Shown: in pieces, positions 1 to 8,545 of the stretch | Layout: every line of letters begins with the position of its first letter | Position numbering within the stretch: the first letter of the stretch is position 1 | Assembly: GCF_014873495.1 (NCBI RefSeq) | Contig: NZ_JADBGF010000001.1 | Coordinates: 6,820,001 to 6,884,000 of the forward strand | Length of the DNA stretch: 64,000 bases | Direction of reading: 5' to 3' | Source: Streptomyces stelliscabiei | Lineage (GTDB): Bacteria > Actinomycetota > Actinomycetes > Streptomycetales > Streptomycetaceae | Position numbers and translations under genes: made by a program | Notes under the pieces: generated by a model | What the model saw: the letters and a program-made list of their open reading frames with translations, nothing else | Told to the model about the DNA's origin: nothing | The model's database searches: none

Positions 1-1804
1 GACGACCGAACGCGGTCCTCACCCCGCCTTTCCGTACCCGCTTCACGTAGTCAAGGCATTGCTGGATCGGATCCTTGTCTTCTGACGCGTCGTTACGCAT
101 CGGCCTCTTGATCTCGACTACGACGATGGACGGCAGGGGTAGCCTCTCGCCCTCCGCGGCTAGCATCGGGGAGTCGACGAGCCGAGTCGCGAGCACGTCG
201 GGCTCCCTGGTCGACTCGGATCCGGTAATGGGCATGCTCTTGAGCGTCTTGTCGGAGGCGAGGTATTCGTGGAACGCAAGCCGCTCGTCGATGATCCAAA
301 GATTCGAGGCGTCGGTGCCGATCTTGTTGGAGTCGGTCCGCATCGGGATGAGCAGGGAGTGGATTGCGTCCTCCCTGCTGTAGTTGCCCTGGTCGTCGGA
401 CCTGATCAGTCTGTCGAGGGCATCGAGCATCACTCGTCTGCGCGAGACGTACGCGGCCAGGTCGGACTGGTTGATGTCCGTCACCGTGTCGAGATACCGG
501 GTGAGCCGTTCGGCGTAGTCCTCCGGCTGTGTGGAGCCCGCTTCGGCGAAGACGGCTTGGCCCTCGGCGATCGCGGCGGCTTCGAGCTTCTGCAGTTTGC
601 CGTGCAGCAACAACTCAAGGTCCTGGTCCTTGATGGACGGATCCACGGTCACGCCGAGCGACTCTAGCCGCGACAGAACGGGCCGGTACCTCGGAGCACG
701 GTTGCTCACGAAATCGTTGACCCGAGCCTTGCCCTCCTCGCGCGCCGCGCTGAGCGGGACGGCCAGGATCCTCTCGACTTCCTCCAGCACGCCCGCGCGG
801 ATGTCGTCCAGCGAAACATCTTCGGTTAGTGTCGCGCCCTGCACGTCCTCGGCGATGTCGAAGGCCGTGCGGTCGGCGCGGACGTGATCGTCGAGGAAGC
901 TGGAGGACAGGTAGCAGACATACGTAAACTCGGTGGACGCTTCGTCCTTGAGCTTCCCGTAGAGCCCCGGCACCTTGCTCGTGAGGTTCTCCTCCACGAC
1001 AACGCGGCTCGCGGCGCACCAGTGCAGCCGTGGGGCGGGATTGCGCGTCGAGGACTTGAGGCAGAGGTTGACCATGTCGAACTTCTCACCCTTGACGTCG
1101 ATCGTGGTCGCCGGCATCTCGGAGTACACGAAGTCGGCCATGAGGTTGTTGAGCGAGACGGTCTCGTCGCCGTCGGTCACCGTAACGTCAGGTGCGCCGC
1201 CTGGGCGGAGGAAGTACCAGATGCAGTGCTCGAACATCTCGCGAGCGATGGCGTCGACGGTCTTCACCGCGCTTTGCTGGAAGGGCTTCTTGAACCCGTC
1301 GAGGCTCACGATCGTGCCGGCGTCTCCGAGGGCGTGCGCTTCCCCGTCCGGCTCGACATCCCGCTCGACCGAGAACCGGAACTGCTGTCCGTGGAGGCCG
1401 CCGGCGTCATCCTCATACGTGCTGCGGATCGCAACCCTGTCGAACGCCTTGAGCCAGAGCAGGCGTCCCACACCACGGCAGCCGAGGGTCTCCTTGTGGT
1501 CGCTGTCCAGTGTCTCGAACGAGGTCATGTTCTCCGGGGTGAAGCCCTCCCCGTTGTCCTCAACGCTGAAGCCGACGATGGGCTTCAGCGCCACTCGTCC
1601 GGGGCCAGCGGGACCGAGGTCGAGTTCCTCCTGCGGGCTGCGCTGGATCCTGACGCTCAGACGGCCACGCTCCACGTCGTCGCCGAATCGGGCGTCGATC
1701 GCCTGGATGCCGTTAACGACGGCCTCAAGGAGCGGCAAGAGGGCATGGCTCTTCGGCAGGCTCGTGTTCCGGACCCGGCCAGCCAGCGACGTGGTCAGCG
1801 CCAT
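1..1804 (-). CDS. GHKL-ATPase / PD-(D/E)XK nuclease-like fusion protein, C-terminus cut by window edge
   Basis: An uninterrupted frame of 601 codons starts at the ATG at 1804-1802, behind a strong GAGGAGG Shine-Dalgarno (SD), and runs off the left edge. The N-terminus has the Bergerat (GHKL) ATP-binding boxes: an N box reading LEAVVNGIQA near residue 30, a G1 box EDNGEGF near residue 82, and a glycine-rich GCRGVGRLLW near residue 105. After a long helical middle region, the C-terminal end shows REPDVLA followed about 25 residues later by VVVEIKRP. This is the spacing and chemistry of a PD-(D/E)XK nuclease core (D...ExK). The family resembles MORC/Hsp90-like ATPases coupled to nucleases. Such fusions often occur in mobile islands and suggest phage or foreign-DNA restriction, which is inference. 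No methylase or partner gene is visible on the right; any partner to the left is outside the window. Confidence 0.8.
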   Translation of the reverse strand, partial: MALTTSLAGRVRNTSLPKSHALLPLLEAVVNGIQAIDARFGDDVERGRLSVRIQRSPQEELDLGPAGPGRVALKPIVGFSVEDNGEGFTPENMTSFETLDSDHKETLGCRGVGRLLWLKAFDRVAIRSTYEDDAGGLHGQQFRFSVERDVEPDGEAHALGDAGTIVSLDGFKKPFQQSAVKTVDAIAREMFEHCIWYFLRPGGAPDVTVTDGDETVSLNNLMADFVYSEMPATTIDVKGEKFDMVNLCLKSSTRNPAPRLHWCAASRVVVEENLTSKVPGLYGKLKDEASTEFTYVCYLSSSFLDDHVRADRTAFDIAEDVQGATLTEDVSLDDIRAGVLEEVERILAVPLSAAREEGKARVNDFVSNRAPRYRPVLSRLESLGVTVDPSIKDQDLELLLHGKLQKLEAAAIAEGQAVFAEAGSTQPEDYAERLTRYLDTVTDINQSDLAAYVSRRRVMLDALDRLIRSDDQGNYSREDAIHSLLIPMRTDSNKIGTDASNLWIIDERLAFHEYLASDKTLKSMPITGSESTREPDVLATRLVDSPMLAAEGERLPLPSIVVVEIKRPMRNDASEDKDPIQQCLDYVKRVRKGGVRTAFGR

Positions 1805-2371
1805 GGTTTTCCTCCTCGCTCCGACGCCGCCAACCCTATCGGCGGGCGCGGTGGGGAGGGTGCTCGGCGACGGAGATGCTCACGGAGTGGCCTCGATGTC
1901 CTCGCGGCTGCGGCTGCGGCTGCGGCTGCGGGTGCGGGTGCGCCGGTGACGGTGGGCCGGGCCGGCCGAGCCTTGACGGGTCTTCATGTTCTGCCAGGTG
2001 ACACGCCTTGCACTGCAGTCAGATGAGTTGCCAGCGTCCTCGGCGGACGGATCAAGGCATGGCCGGCCTTCGAGATTGACCGCCGGAACTATGCCATCGC
2101 CGCTGGCGCCGTAGCCCTGTGGCACGGCGGCACTGGGACCCCACGTCCCTCGGCAGCACAACGGCGGAGAAAGCTCACTTCGTATGACCTCGCGCTGAGT
2201 GCCAGCGCGGGTTGGTGCCGGTCTACCTACCAGGCCGCCTGCCTCTCGCCTGCACGTCGATACAGCGGGAGCCCGCCGCCCCTTCCGGGGCGGTGGTCAA
2301 GGACGATCGCAACTGAAGCAGCCCCCAGGCAGTTCCCTGTTCGAGCGTACGAAATGCCGGCTTGGCAGAAG
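1805..2371. other. Gap upstream of the ATPase/nuclease gene, with a hexanucleotide repeat
   Basis: No convincing gene. It should hold the promoter of the minus-strand ATPase/nuclease gene. Bases 1904-1942 are a short low-complexity run of GCGGCT/GCGGGT hexamers. Reading frames here give arginine-serine-rich products typical of non-coding high-GC DNA. Confidence 0.5.
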
Positions 2372-2402
2372 CGCAGGGCCCCGCGTCGTGCGGGGCCCTG
2401 CG
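2372..2402 (-). terminator. Perfect 13-bp stem-loop terminator after the 69-aa gene
   Basis: Arms 2372-2384 and 2390-2402 are perfectly complementary with a 5-nt loop. The hairpin begins one base after the stop codon of the minus-strand small gene (2404-2406). There is no U tract, as is common for Streptomyces hairpin terminators. It also supports the neighbouring small reading frame as genuine. Confidence 0.8.
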
Positions 2403-2403
2403 G

Positions 2404-2613
2404 CTAGAACTGCCGAAGGATGAAGTCCGTCACCGCGCGGCCGGCGCCTGCGCAGAGGCCCTTCACCGCTGCCGTCACGACCCAGGAGCTGGTGGCGGAG
2501 GGGGACTTCGAGGTGTTCACTTCAGACTCTGAGCTAGATGATGAAAGCCCCGGTGGGCGGGGCTCCGGAATGCTGGGTGCGGACTCCGGCTCGGCTGGCT
2601 GCGCCTTGGGCAT
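2404..2613 (-). CDS. Small hypothetical protein, 69 aa
   Basis: Not recognised. The ATG at 2613 sits 4 nt behind a GGAGGGG SD, and the stop is followed at once by a perfect hairpin terminator. The gene therefore has proper expression signals. Residues 1-45 are rich in Pro, Ser and Glu, including SSSSSESE. The last 25 residues (VVTAAVKGLCAGAGRAVTDF) form a mildly hydrophobic or amphipathic helix that could touch a membrane. No enzyme motif is seen. It could be a small peptide effector or a structural protein of the accessory region. The opposite-strand frame 2420-2659 lacks such signals. Confidence 0.55.
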   Translation of the reverse strand: MPKAQPAEPESAPSIPEPRPPGLSSSSSESEVNTSKSPSATSSWVVTAAVKGLCAGAGRAVTDFILRQF

Positions 2614-3415
2614 GTTGCCCCTCCGTAGTAGGGAGGAGCGGGATTACAACGGCCTCTGATGCGTTCCCACGGGACGGCACGCGTCGTCATCCCGCCCGAG
2701 TGAATCAGCGCGAAGACCTGAGATCCGCGCTGACGAGCGAGCGGGAAGGGCCTATGCCTCGGTAGCCCATCGCGGTCGAATCAGCGATGGTGCATCGTCC
2801 GGGGCTGTGGCTGAACATGGCCGATACGTTAGCCCGTACGGGCGACAGATCGCACAAGCAAGCGAGAGTTGAGTGTCGCGATTTACGCCACAGGCCCGTG
2901 ACGGAACTCGGCCACCCAGTTGGCCGTTGTTATTTGGGCGAGTTCGTCAAGTGCGCCGGGTTGGGACTCAGCGGTGGCCCGCCAGGTGATCGTCCTTGAT
3001 GCCGACGAGGCGGGGTTCCTCGACCGTCCCCAGGCAATGGGGTGGCTTGTTCCTCGGCTCAGGGCCACTCGCCCCCGCATCCACCGCTGTCCGATAGGGA
3101 GGCTGAAAGGGCACCAGAGGGCGGCTCTTCGGGACGGGCCGGAGGGACGGCAACGGCCACTGCGGCCACATGAGTCGGCGCGTTCCGGCTCCCAATACCC
3201 TCTTCCTGCCTGCGTGCCTCTCGGTCGGGCACCGCTTCCTGTTACCGATGGTGCGCGACGCGACCATCGCAGAGCCGTCCGGCTTCTCAAAGAGGTGCGC
3301 TGGCGCACCTCCCGGGCACCTGCGCCAGGGGGTGACATCAACTCACTGGCGATTGATCACGAAGGACATCGCGACTCCCACAGAAACGTACGCAGTCATG
3401 CAGGGGTCGGCAGCG
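2614..3415. other. 800-bp gap, no supported gene
   Basis: Reading frames on both strands give Arg/Pro-rich products without family resemblance or a good SD. No tRNA cloverleaf or IS end was recognised. It may hold decayed accessory genes and the promoter for the small minus-strand gene. Confidence 0.4.
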
Positions 3416-3979
3416 TCAGGCAGCTTGATGCTGCCTCCCCGCACTTGTTGGCACGAAGGTCGACCGGGAGGTGGCCGGCGATGCCAAGCGGGCTTGGCGC
3501 TCGGTTCGTCGCGCGACATCTGCCGCCGTAGGAGGCGAAGGAGGTGCATCCGTGGAGTTGCGCTCGCCGTCGGTCGAAGGCTCCTGCGTGATCTCGAACC
3601 AGGTCGTCTTGCCCGTGGGTGCTGGTTGTGTCCCCCAGGCGTCCGCCAAGGCATCAACGAGCAGGAGGCCGCGGCCACTCTCGTCGTTGGGCCCAGCGTC
3701 GACAGCGCTCGGCAGCGATGGATCGGTGTCCGTCACTTCGACACGAAGCCGTTCGTCGGTCCGTGTCACAGCGACATCGCACGGAGCATCTGTGTAGAGG
3801 ACAGCGTTGGCGATCACCTCGCTGGCCAGCAACTCGATGGTCTCCAGCATCTGGTCCGACATGGGAAGACCCAGATTCTTGGCCAGTGCAACGACTTGGC
3901 GGCGTGCCGCCGGGACGGCCTCGACAGCAGCCACAACCGTGAATCCATACGTCGGACGTTCGGGATTGCGACGCGCCAT
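3416..3979 (-). CDS. RsbW/SpoIIAB-type ATP-binding regulatory protein
   Basis: This 187-aa protein has a HATPase_c_2 (anti-sigma-factor kinase-like) domain over residues 10-130. The N box reads ELLASEVIANAVLYTD, the acidic G1 region VTDTDPSLP, the ATP-lid glycines DESGRGLLLV, and the closing motif TGKTTWFEI. Such proteins are abundant in Streptomyces and act as switch kinases or anti-sigma factors in stress and developmental signalling. Partners are usually encoded nearby, but no sigma factor or antagonist is seen here. The C-terminal 55 residues are a disordered Pro/Ala/Ser/Thr tail not usual for the minimal domain. The exact target is unknown. Confidence 0.85.
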   Translation of the reverse strand: MARRNPERPTYGFTVVAAVEAVPAARRQVVALAKNLGLPMSDQMLETIELLASEVIANAVLYTDAPCDVAVTRTDERLRVEVTDTDPSLPSAVDAGPNDESGRGLLLVDALADAWGTQPAPTGKTTWFEITQEPSTDGERNSTDAPPSPPTAADVARRTERQARLASPATSRSTFVPTSAGRQHQAA

Positions 3980-5277
3980 GACGACAACCTCACCTTGGGA
4001 GCGGCCTCAGAGAATGAAGCCTTCCACCCGGCAAGAGCCCTGTGAGGACAATCTGTCCACAGGTACGGAACGCAGGAGCCTTGACGTTTCGGCGAGTTGT
4101 GATGCAAGCAAGCTATCGAGCCAGTCGATACGGGGCGACCAAACGTCGCTGACACCGTACCCCGCTGAGACTCCTATCAGACCTTCTCCTTGTCCGCTCG
4201 CGACTCATGATTCGCTGTCAGTCCTCACCAGTCCAGGTCCTGAGTGACGTCAGGGTCGGGCGAGACGCACCGCGACGTCCATGCCCGTGTCCGTCCGTTG
4301 GGGACCGGGTTGCGCAAGGCTGGGCGGCAGCGCTCAGTTGAGGGGGCGTCGGCTGGTGCAGCCCCCCAGCAACTGCTCGGCCAGAGCGCCAAGAAACTGA
4401 TCCAAGGGGCAAGTCGGTGCAGCCACCAGGGCTCACCAGCCGTGCGGGAAATCGATTTCGCCCACGGCAGACGAAAAAGGGGCTCACAAGACTGGAACGT
4501 TCTTGCAACGCATGTCAACGTACTATGCCCCCGAAAACACCAGGTCAGGGCACAGGGAAGGCGTGCGGGCTGTCGTCAAAAAGATCGCCAGGTCTGTCCG
4601 TGGTGCCTACCCGCGAGCCGACCCCCTGCCACTTCCGAGGCCCAACTCAAGGAGTCCCACCCCGCTGAATGCTCGACTTCGTCATCGCCTGGACGGCCTA
4701 ACGGAGCTACGACTTGGTCATCCTGTCCACTATGCGCTGCCTGTGCGTGCCGTATCCGGCCTGCTCGCGGGGGACCTTCTCAACCCGACTACCGTCGTGA
4801 CGGCTTCATCCTCGTCCATGTCGCGATCACCCGGTGCCTCGACCGATCCCCCTCCTCTTCGGACTCCAGGTAGTCCGGGCAAGCTGCGAGCGATATATAG
4901 CCCATGATCCCCGGTTAGCAAAACCGGGGATCGTCCAGAGCATTGATGGTGTTCGCACTCGGCTGTGCTTGGCGGTGGAGCCGTAGCGGACTCAGTAGGC
5001 AGTGCCGCAAAGACACCGAGGAGGTATTCGCGGCCCACGCCCGCTGCTGACCTGAAATCCGCAGCGCCTGTTCGCTGAAGTTCAGCGGGTCTCCGCTGAG
5101 TCGGCGTGGGATGCAGGCGTTGTTGGTTCCGCTCTGTCGCCCCGCGCGCTCCCTTGCAAGGAACACCCAGCCCATGCGCCGATCCGCAATACCCCCTACC
5201 CATTCTCGCCCCGGGATGTCAGGCCCGTATGTCTCGCTCGCCGATTTCGAGCCCACCCGCAATCGCGAGGTGGCGCC
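3980..5277. other. 1.3-kb gap between the ATPase and the excisionase, with one strong hairpin
   Basis: No recognised gene. In actinobacterial integrative elements a replication or transfer gene normally precedes xis; none is readable here. A perfect 11-bp stem at 4906-4916/4922-4932 with a 5-nt loop lies in the middle. A 35-codon frame (5174-5281) overlaps the xis start, but its product is not recognised. Confidence 0.4.
4906..4932. terminator. Perfect 11-bp inverted repeat, possible terminator
   Basis: The arms read GATCCCCGGTT and AACCGGGGATC around a 5-nt loop. No clear gene ends next to it, so it may terminate a decayed gene or be an operator-like palindrome of the integrative element. 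Confidence 0.5.
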
Positions 5278-5460
5278 TTGACCGCCGGGGGGAGCAACCG
5301 GCTGCTCACCCCGGAAGAAGTGGCCGCGTGGTTGAAGGTCAGCGACATCACGGTGCGGAACAAGTACCGCCACTGGGGGCTGAAGGCCCAAAAGGTCGGG
5401 CGGCTCCTGAGATTCCGCGAGCGCGACATCGTCGCGTACCTCGAAGACCACTACGGATGA
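5278..5460 (+). CDS. xis: Excisionase / HTH_17 DNA-binding protein
   Basis: This 60-aa winged-helix protein matches the excisionase (MerR-like HTH_17) pattern: LLTPEEVAAWLKVSDITVRN, then a basic wing and RLLRFRERDIVAYLE. It would bind the attachment region and push the neighbouring integrase toward excision. The start is TTG at 5278, preceded by GAGGTGG. It ends 36 bp before the integrase start, the standard xis-int order of actinobacterial integrative elements. No replication gene of the pSAM2 type precedes it. Confidence 0.85.
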   Translation: MTAGGSNRLLTPEEVAAWLKVSDITVRNKYRHWGLKAQKVGRLLRFRERDIVAYLEDHYG

Positions 5461-5496
5461 CGGCAGCCCGCTGCCTGAACTGAGATAGGAGGCCAC

Positions 5497-6777
5497 ATGG
5501 CCGCGGTGTTTCAGAAATGCAAGACTGACCCGCAGAACAATGACTACCCCTGCGAAAAGGGGCGATGCGGACACAAGTGGACGGTCCGCTACCGAGAGCC
5601 GGGCGGGCGGACCGCGCGCCAGCGGGAGAAGACCTTCGACAAGAAGACCGGCCCGGACGGCGCTGATGCCTTCGCCTCCAAGGTTGAGCACGACAAAGGG
5701 ATGGGGATCTACCTCGATCCCCAGCGCGGCGCTATTACCCTTCGCGCCTGGTCGCGGGAGTGGCTCGACAGGCAGATCCTTGCCGAGGGCACCATGCGTA
5801 ACTACGAGGGGTTCACGAAGAACCACCTTGTTCCCCACCTCGGCCGTAAGACCCTGGCTGGGCTCGCGACGGGCGACTTCGAGCGCTTCATCGCCACGCT
5901 TCACCGCAACGGTGAGGGCATGGCTGCCTCCACGATCAACGACCGCCTGAAGTTCGTGGCGGCCATGCTTGAGTCCGCCGTCACCGAGAAGCGCATATCT
6001 GAAAACCCTGCGAGGGGCATCAAGATCCCTCGGACGAGTTCGCTCGCTGTGGACGAGGACGAGATCCCCGACCTCGGAGAGGTCGAGTTGCTCGCGAAGC
6101 ACATCTCGCCCCAGTATCGGCTGACCGTCTACTTGCAGTCGGGGGCCGGGCTCCGGATCAGCGAGTGCCTCGGATTCGCGAGCGAGTGCCGGCGGCCGGA
6201 GTTCATCCGTGTCCGCTGGCAGGTCAGCTCGAAGGCGAACCGTGGAGACTGCCGCACCACCTTCGTGCCGCTGAAGCACCGGGCCGAGGGGGAGTACCGA
6301 GACATCCCGATCGCCCCCTTCATCGACGAGGAGATTGACGCCCACTTGGAGCTGTGGGACCCGATTCCCGTGACGTTCAAGGATCAGGCGGGCAAGGATC
6401 GGCAGCTCGACGTCTACTTCGCACCCCGCGAACGAGGCAAGGGCACCATGCCCACGGCCACGACGTACGCGTACCACTTCAGGAAGGCGTGCAAGGCTGC
6501 GGGCCTAGTCGACGTCAACGGTAAGCCGAAGTACACCCCGCACTCGCTGAGGCACTTCTTCGCCTCGACAGCCCTGGCGAACGGCATCCCGATCCACGAG
6601 GTCTCGCGCTGGCTCGGCCACAAGTCGATCAAGACCACGGTGGACATCTATGGACACCTCGTGCCAGGCGCCTGGCATCGCTGCCGAGAGGTCATGCAGA
6701 ACGCCATGCGGCCCGTGCCGGTGGAACTGGCGGCCGAGGCATCCGAGTCGCCCGAGGGGTACGACAGGGCGGTGTGA
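5497..6777 (+). CDS. int: Tyrosine-type site-specific recombinase (integrase)
   Basis: A 426-aa integrase with an AGGAGG SD directly before the ATG. Residues 1-70 form a basic arm-binding region with CxxNxxxCxxxxC-like cysteines. Residues 75-165 are the SAM-like core-binding domain and 190-400 the catalytic domain. The conserved catalytic residues are visible: Arg220 in GAGLRISE, His349-x-x-Arg352 in HSLRHFF, the LGHKS motif and the nucleophile Tyr385 in TVDIYGHL. It catalyses insertion and excision at attP/attB, often at tRNA 3' ends. It forms a unit with the upstream excisionase. The left 191-bp repeat lies about 700 bp downstream, so it is the best candidate enzyme for mobilising the toxin unit. 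Confidence 0.95.
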   Translation: MAAVFQKCKTDPQNNDYPCEKGRCGHKWTVRYREPGGRTARQREKTFDKKTGPDGADAFASKVEHDKGMGIYLDPQRGAITLRAWSREWLDRQILAEGTMRNYEGFTKNHLVPHLGRKTLAGLATGDFERFIATLHRNGEGMAASTINDRLKFVAAMLESAVTEKRISENPARGIKIPRTSSLAVDEDEIPDLGEVELLAKHISPQYRLTVYLQSGAGLRISECLGFASECRRPEFIRVRWQVSSKANRGDCRTTFVPLKHRAEGEYRDIPIAPFIDEEIDAHLELWDPIPVTFKDQAGKDRQLDVYFAPRERGKGTMPTATTYAYHFRKACKAAGLVDVNGKPKYTPHSLRHFFASTALANGIPIHEVSRWLGHKSIKTTVDIYGHLVPGAWHRCREVMQNAMRPVPVELAAEASESPEGYDRAV

Positions 6778-6876
6778 CGGTGGTCCGCGCTCGGCTCACC
6801 GAATTGGCCCACCCCAAGGGGCGGAGGGGGGCTAGCGCGCCTAGGTTGATCCGAGACCTGCGGCATCGGAGCACCC

Positions 6877-7455
6877 ATGGCCCTGAGCATTGCGGAACAG
6901 CGCGACGCAGCGAACATCGTTGCAACCTGCACCCGCCTTCTGGAGCTGGACGTGATTTGGACGACCAACTTGGAGCAGGGTGTCCCGGAGGGGAAGACAG
7001 ATGCTTCACGCGCCCTGATCAAAGTTGGTCTGGACATGGCGACTGGCCTGGGGCGAGTTCACGAGCGAGTGTCGCTTCTGCATCGGTTCGCCGATGAGCT
7101 TGAGGTGCTCTTTCTGGAGGAGTTCGATCACTTCAAGGGCTGGACTCTCGACATCAGCCCCACGGACGTACCCGCACTGCTCCACGATGCGGCGAAGGGG
7201 CTGGATGGGCATGCATCCGCGGAGATCAGAACCCTCCTGACCAAGATCGAAGGCCTGGAGGGTGGGCAGGCTGTGCAAGGTGATCTACCCAGAAAAATGC
7301 GCGGATGGATCTACATCGTGTGTGCAGCTGTGTCGCTGGGCTTGGGGACCCTCGCCGCCGCGGGTGGCGGCCCGCTCGGTATTGCGCTTGGCGCGGCGGG
7401 TCTGGGGGTGGCACTCGTGCTGTTGCAGCAGGGGCTCTCCGACGTACACGCGTGA
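6877..7455 (+). CDS. Unknown protein with a two-helix C-terminal membrane hairpin
   Basis: Not recognised. This 192-aa protein starts with ATG at 6877. Residues 1-140 are soluble, helical and acidic, with no catalytic motif. Residues 143-186 (from WIYIVCAAVSLGLGTL to LGVALVLLQQ) form two hydrophobic helices joined by a Gly-rich turn. This leaves a short C-terminal tail and suggests a membrane-tethered protein. It lies between the integrase and the left direct repeat, where integrative elements keep cargo genes. A sensor domain with a membrane hairpin resembles the general build of abortive-infection or immunity effectors, but that is only an analogy. Confidence 0.6.
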   Translation: MALSIAEQRDAANIVATCTRLLELDVIWTTNLEQGVPEGKTDASRALIKVGLDMATGLGRVHERVSLLHRFADELEVLFLEEFDHFKGWTLDISPTDVPALLHDAAKGLDGHASAEIRTLLTKIEGLEGGQAVQGDLPRKMRGWIYIVCAAVSLGLGTLAAAGGGPLGIALGAAGLGVALVLLQQGLSDVHA

Positions 7456-7491
7456 CGCGCCTCGGAGCTTGAGTGCTGACCTTGTGTTTCC

Positions 7492-7682
7492 GTGCTGATT
7501 CTGTGCTGACTTGGACCTCTCGGAACCGCGTTTCCGCAGGTGGGAGCGTTGTAGTCAACGTTCCGCTTCAATGTGTAGCGGGTGACGTACCGCCACGTCA
7601 CTGATCTGGCAAACATGCAGGTCAATAGGGGTTCGGCTCTTCGGGGTCGGGCCCCTGGTTTTTTTCCGTGCTGGGATGGTGC
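7492..7682. repeat. Left copy of a 191-bp diverged direct repeat, candidate att-type boundary
   Basis: The segment matches 27581-27771 at roughly 80% by eye over the same 191-bp length. It includes an identical 20-mer at its start (7492-7511), an identical 31-bp core at 7557-7587 and a shared end at about 7666-7682. Inside are repeated GTGCTGA motifs, and a weak hairpin (7627-7631/7652-7656) followed by seven T residues. It separates the integrase neighbourhood from the 20-kb toxin unit. The pattern fits attL/attR descendants of a site-specific element, or boundaries of tandemly accreted islands. Confidence 0.7.
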
Positions 7683-7827
7683 CAGGAAACCTGACCCGTC
7701 GTCACCTGCCGTCACCCCTACTCATCCCTACCGTGCTGCGGTTGTGCCGGGATGGCGGTCGGCTCCGGTGCCGAGTCCCAGGCGCGGGCCGCAGCGCTTT
7801 TCCTACTCGTTTGACACGCTTGGGGTC

Positions 7828-8112
7828 ATGGCTGAGACGACGTACGGCATCGCGGAGGGGCCAGCGACGCGGGTAAACCTGTCGCTGCCGGAGGGGACCG
7901 CCGAGGCGATCCGGGCGCGGGTGGGCAAGCGGGAGTTCTCCGCGTACATCGCCGCGGCGGTCGAGCGTGAGCTGCGCGGCCAGGTGCTGGACGAGTACCT
8001 GGCGGACTACGAGAACCGTAAGGAGCCGGGCTCCGAGCAAGCCCGGCAGCGGGCGCGGCACGTCTTCGACGAGGTGTTCGCCGAGGAGGCCGAGTGGCCC
8101 GCCGCAAGCTGA
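7828..8112 (+). CDS. VapB-like antitoxin (ribbon-helix-helix type)
   Basis: A 94-aa protein. The start is placed at ATG 7828 rather than further upstream, because the longer frame runs back through the direct repeat. The sequence TRVNLSLPEGTAEAIRARVG is typical of ribbon-helix-helix antitoxins, followed by a VEREL helix and an acidic C-terminal tail that would wrap the toxin. Its stop overlaps the GTG start of the PIN-toxin remnant by 19 bp, the usual translational coupling of VapBC operons. Because the toxin is broken, this is now an orphan antitoxin that could act only as a DNA-binding protein. Confidence 0.75.
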   Translation: MAETTYGIAEGPATRVNLSLPEGTAEAIRARVGKREFSAYIAAAVERELRGQVLDEYLADYENRKEPGSEQARQRARHVFDEVFAEEAEWPAAS

Positions 8113-8545
8113 GTCACGAGGGGACGCTGGTCCTCGGCAGCGGGGGGTTTCGAAGCTGCTCGCCGACGACGAGCAAGTGGTGGCTCTGGTTGCCGAGGCC
8201 CGCTCGCGCGGCATGGAGGTCGTTATCAGCGCGCTCACCATCATCGAGGCCGTCCACGCCCGTACGAACATGTCTTGCCTGAACCGGGTGCTTTCCGGAC
8301 TGCGCGTAGTCCCGGTGGGCGACGAGGAGGCGCGGGCGGCCTCGAAGCTGTTGATGGATGCCGGCTTGCGCGGGCACACCTACGCGATTGATGCGGCGGT
8401 CGCCGAAGCCGCGCTGCGACAGCACCGCCCTGTGGTCATGTTGACGGCCCCGGCGATGTGCTGGCTGCTTGGCCGCTGGGAGTGGTGGATTGCAGGCGGT
8501 ACGGGAGTTGGTGAGCGCGATCAGGCTGCAGACGTTGCGCTTTGA
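8094..8545 (+). pseudogene. VapC/PIN-domain toxin, frameshifted and lacking the first catalytic Asp
   Basis: From GTG 8094 the frame begins ARRKLSHEGTLVL, the start of this PIN subfamily. The usual VLDSEG then reads VLGSGG, so the first metal-binding Asp and the following Glu are both Gly. At about 8142-8150, in a run of six G and three T, the homology moves to the -1 frame (KLLADDEQVVALVAEA through HTYAIDAAVAEAAL). Near 8455 it appears to shift once more, which loses the normal C-terminus. PIN toxins are Mg-dependent RNases; this one cannot be active. Programmed -1 slippage at the G run could rejoin the first two parts but would not restore the missing Asp. Confidence 0.75.

Noticed and set aside
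884..2026. 380-codon plus-strand frame
   Set aside because: It is antisense to the GHKL/nuclease frame, which has all the family motifs and a strong SD.
8142..8150. Programmed -1 frameshift in the PIN toxin at the G run
   Set aside because: The catalytic Asp is missing and another shift occurs later, so decay is a better explanation than recoding.
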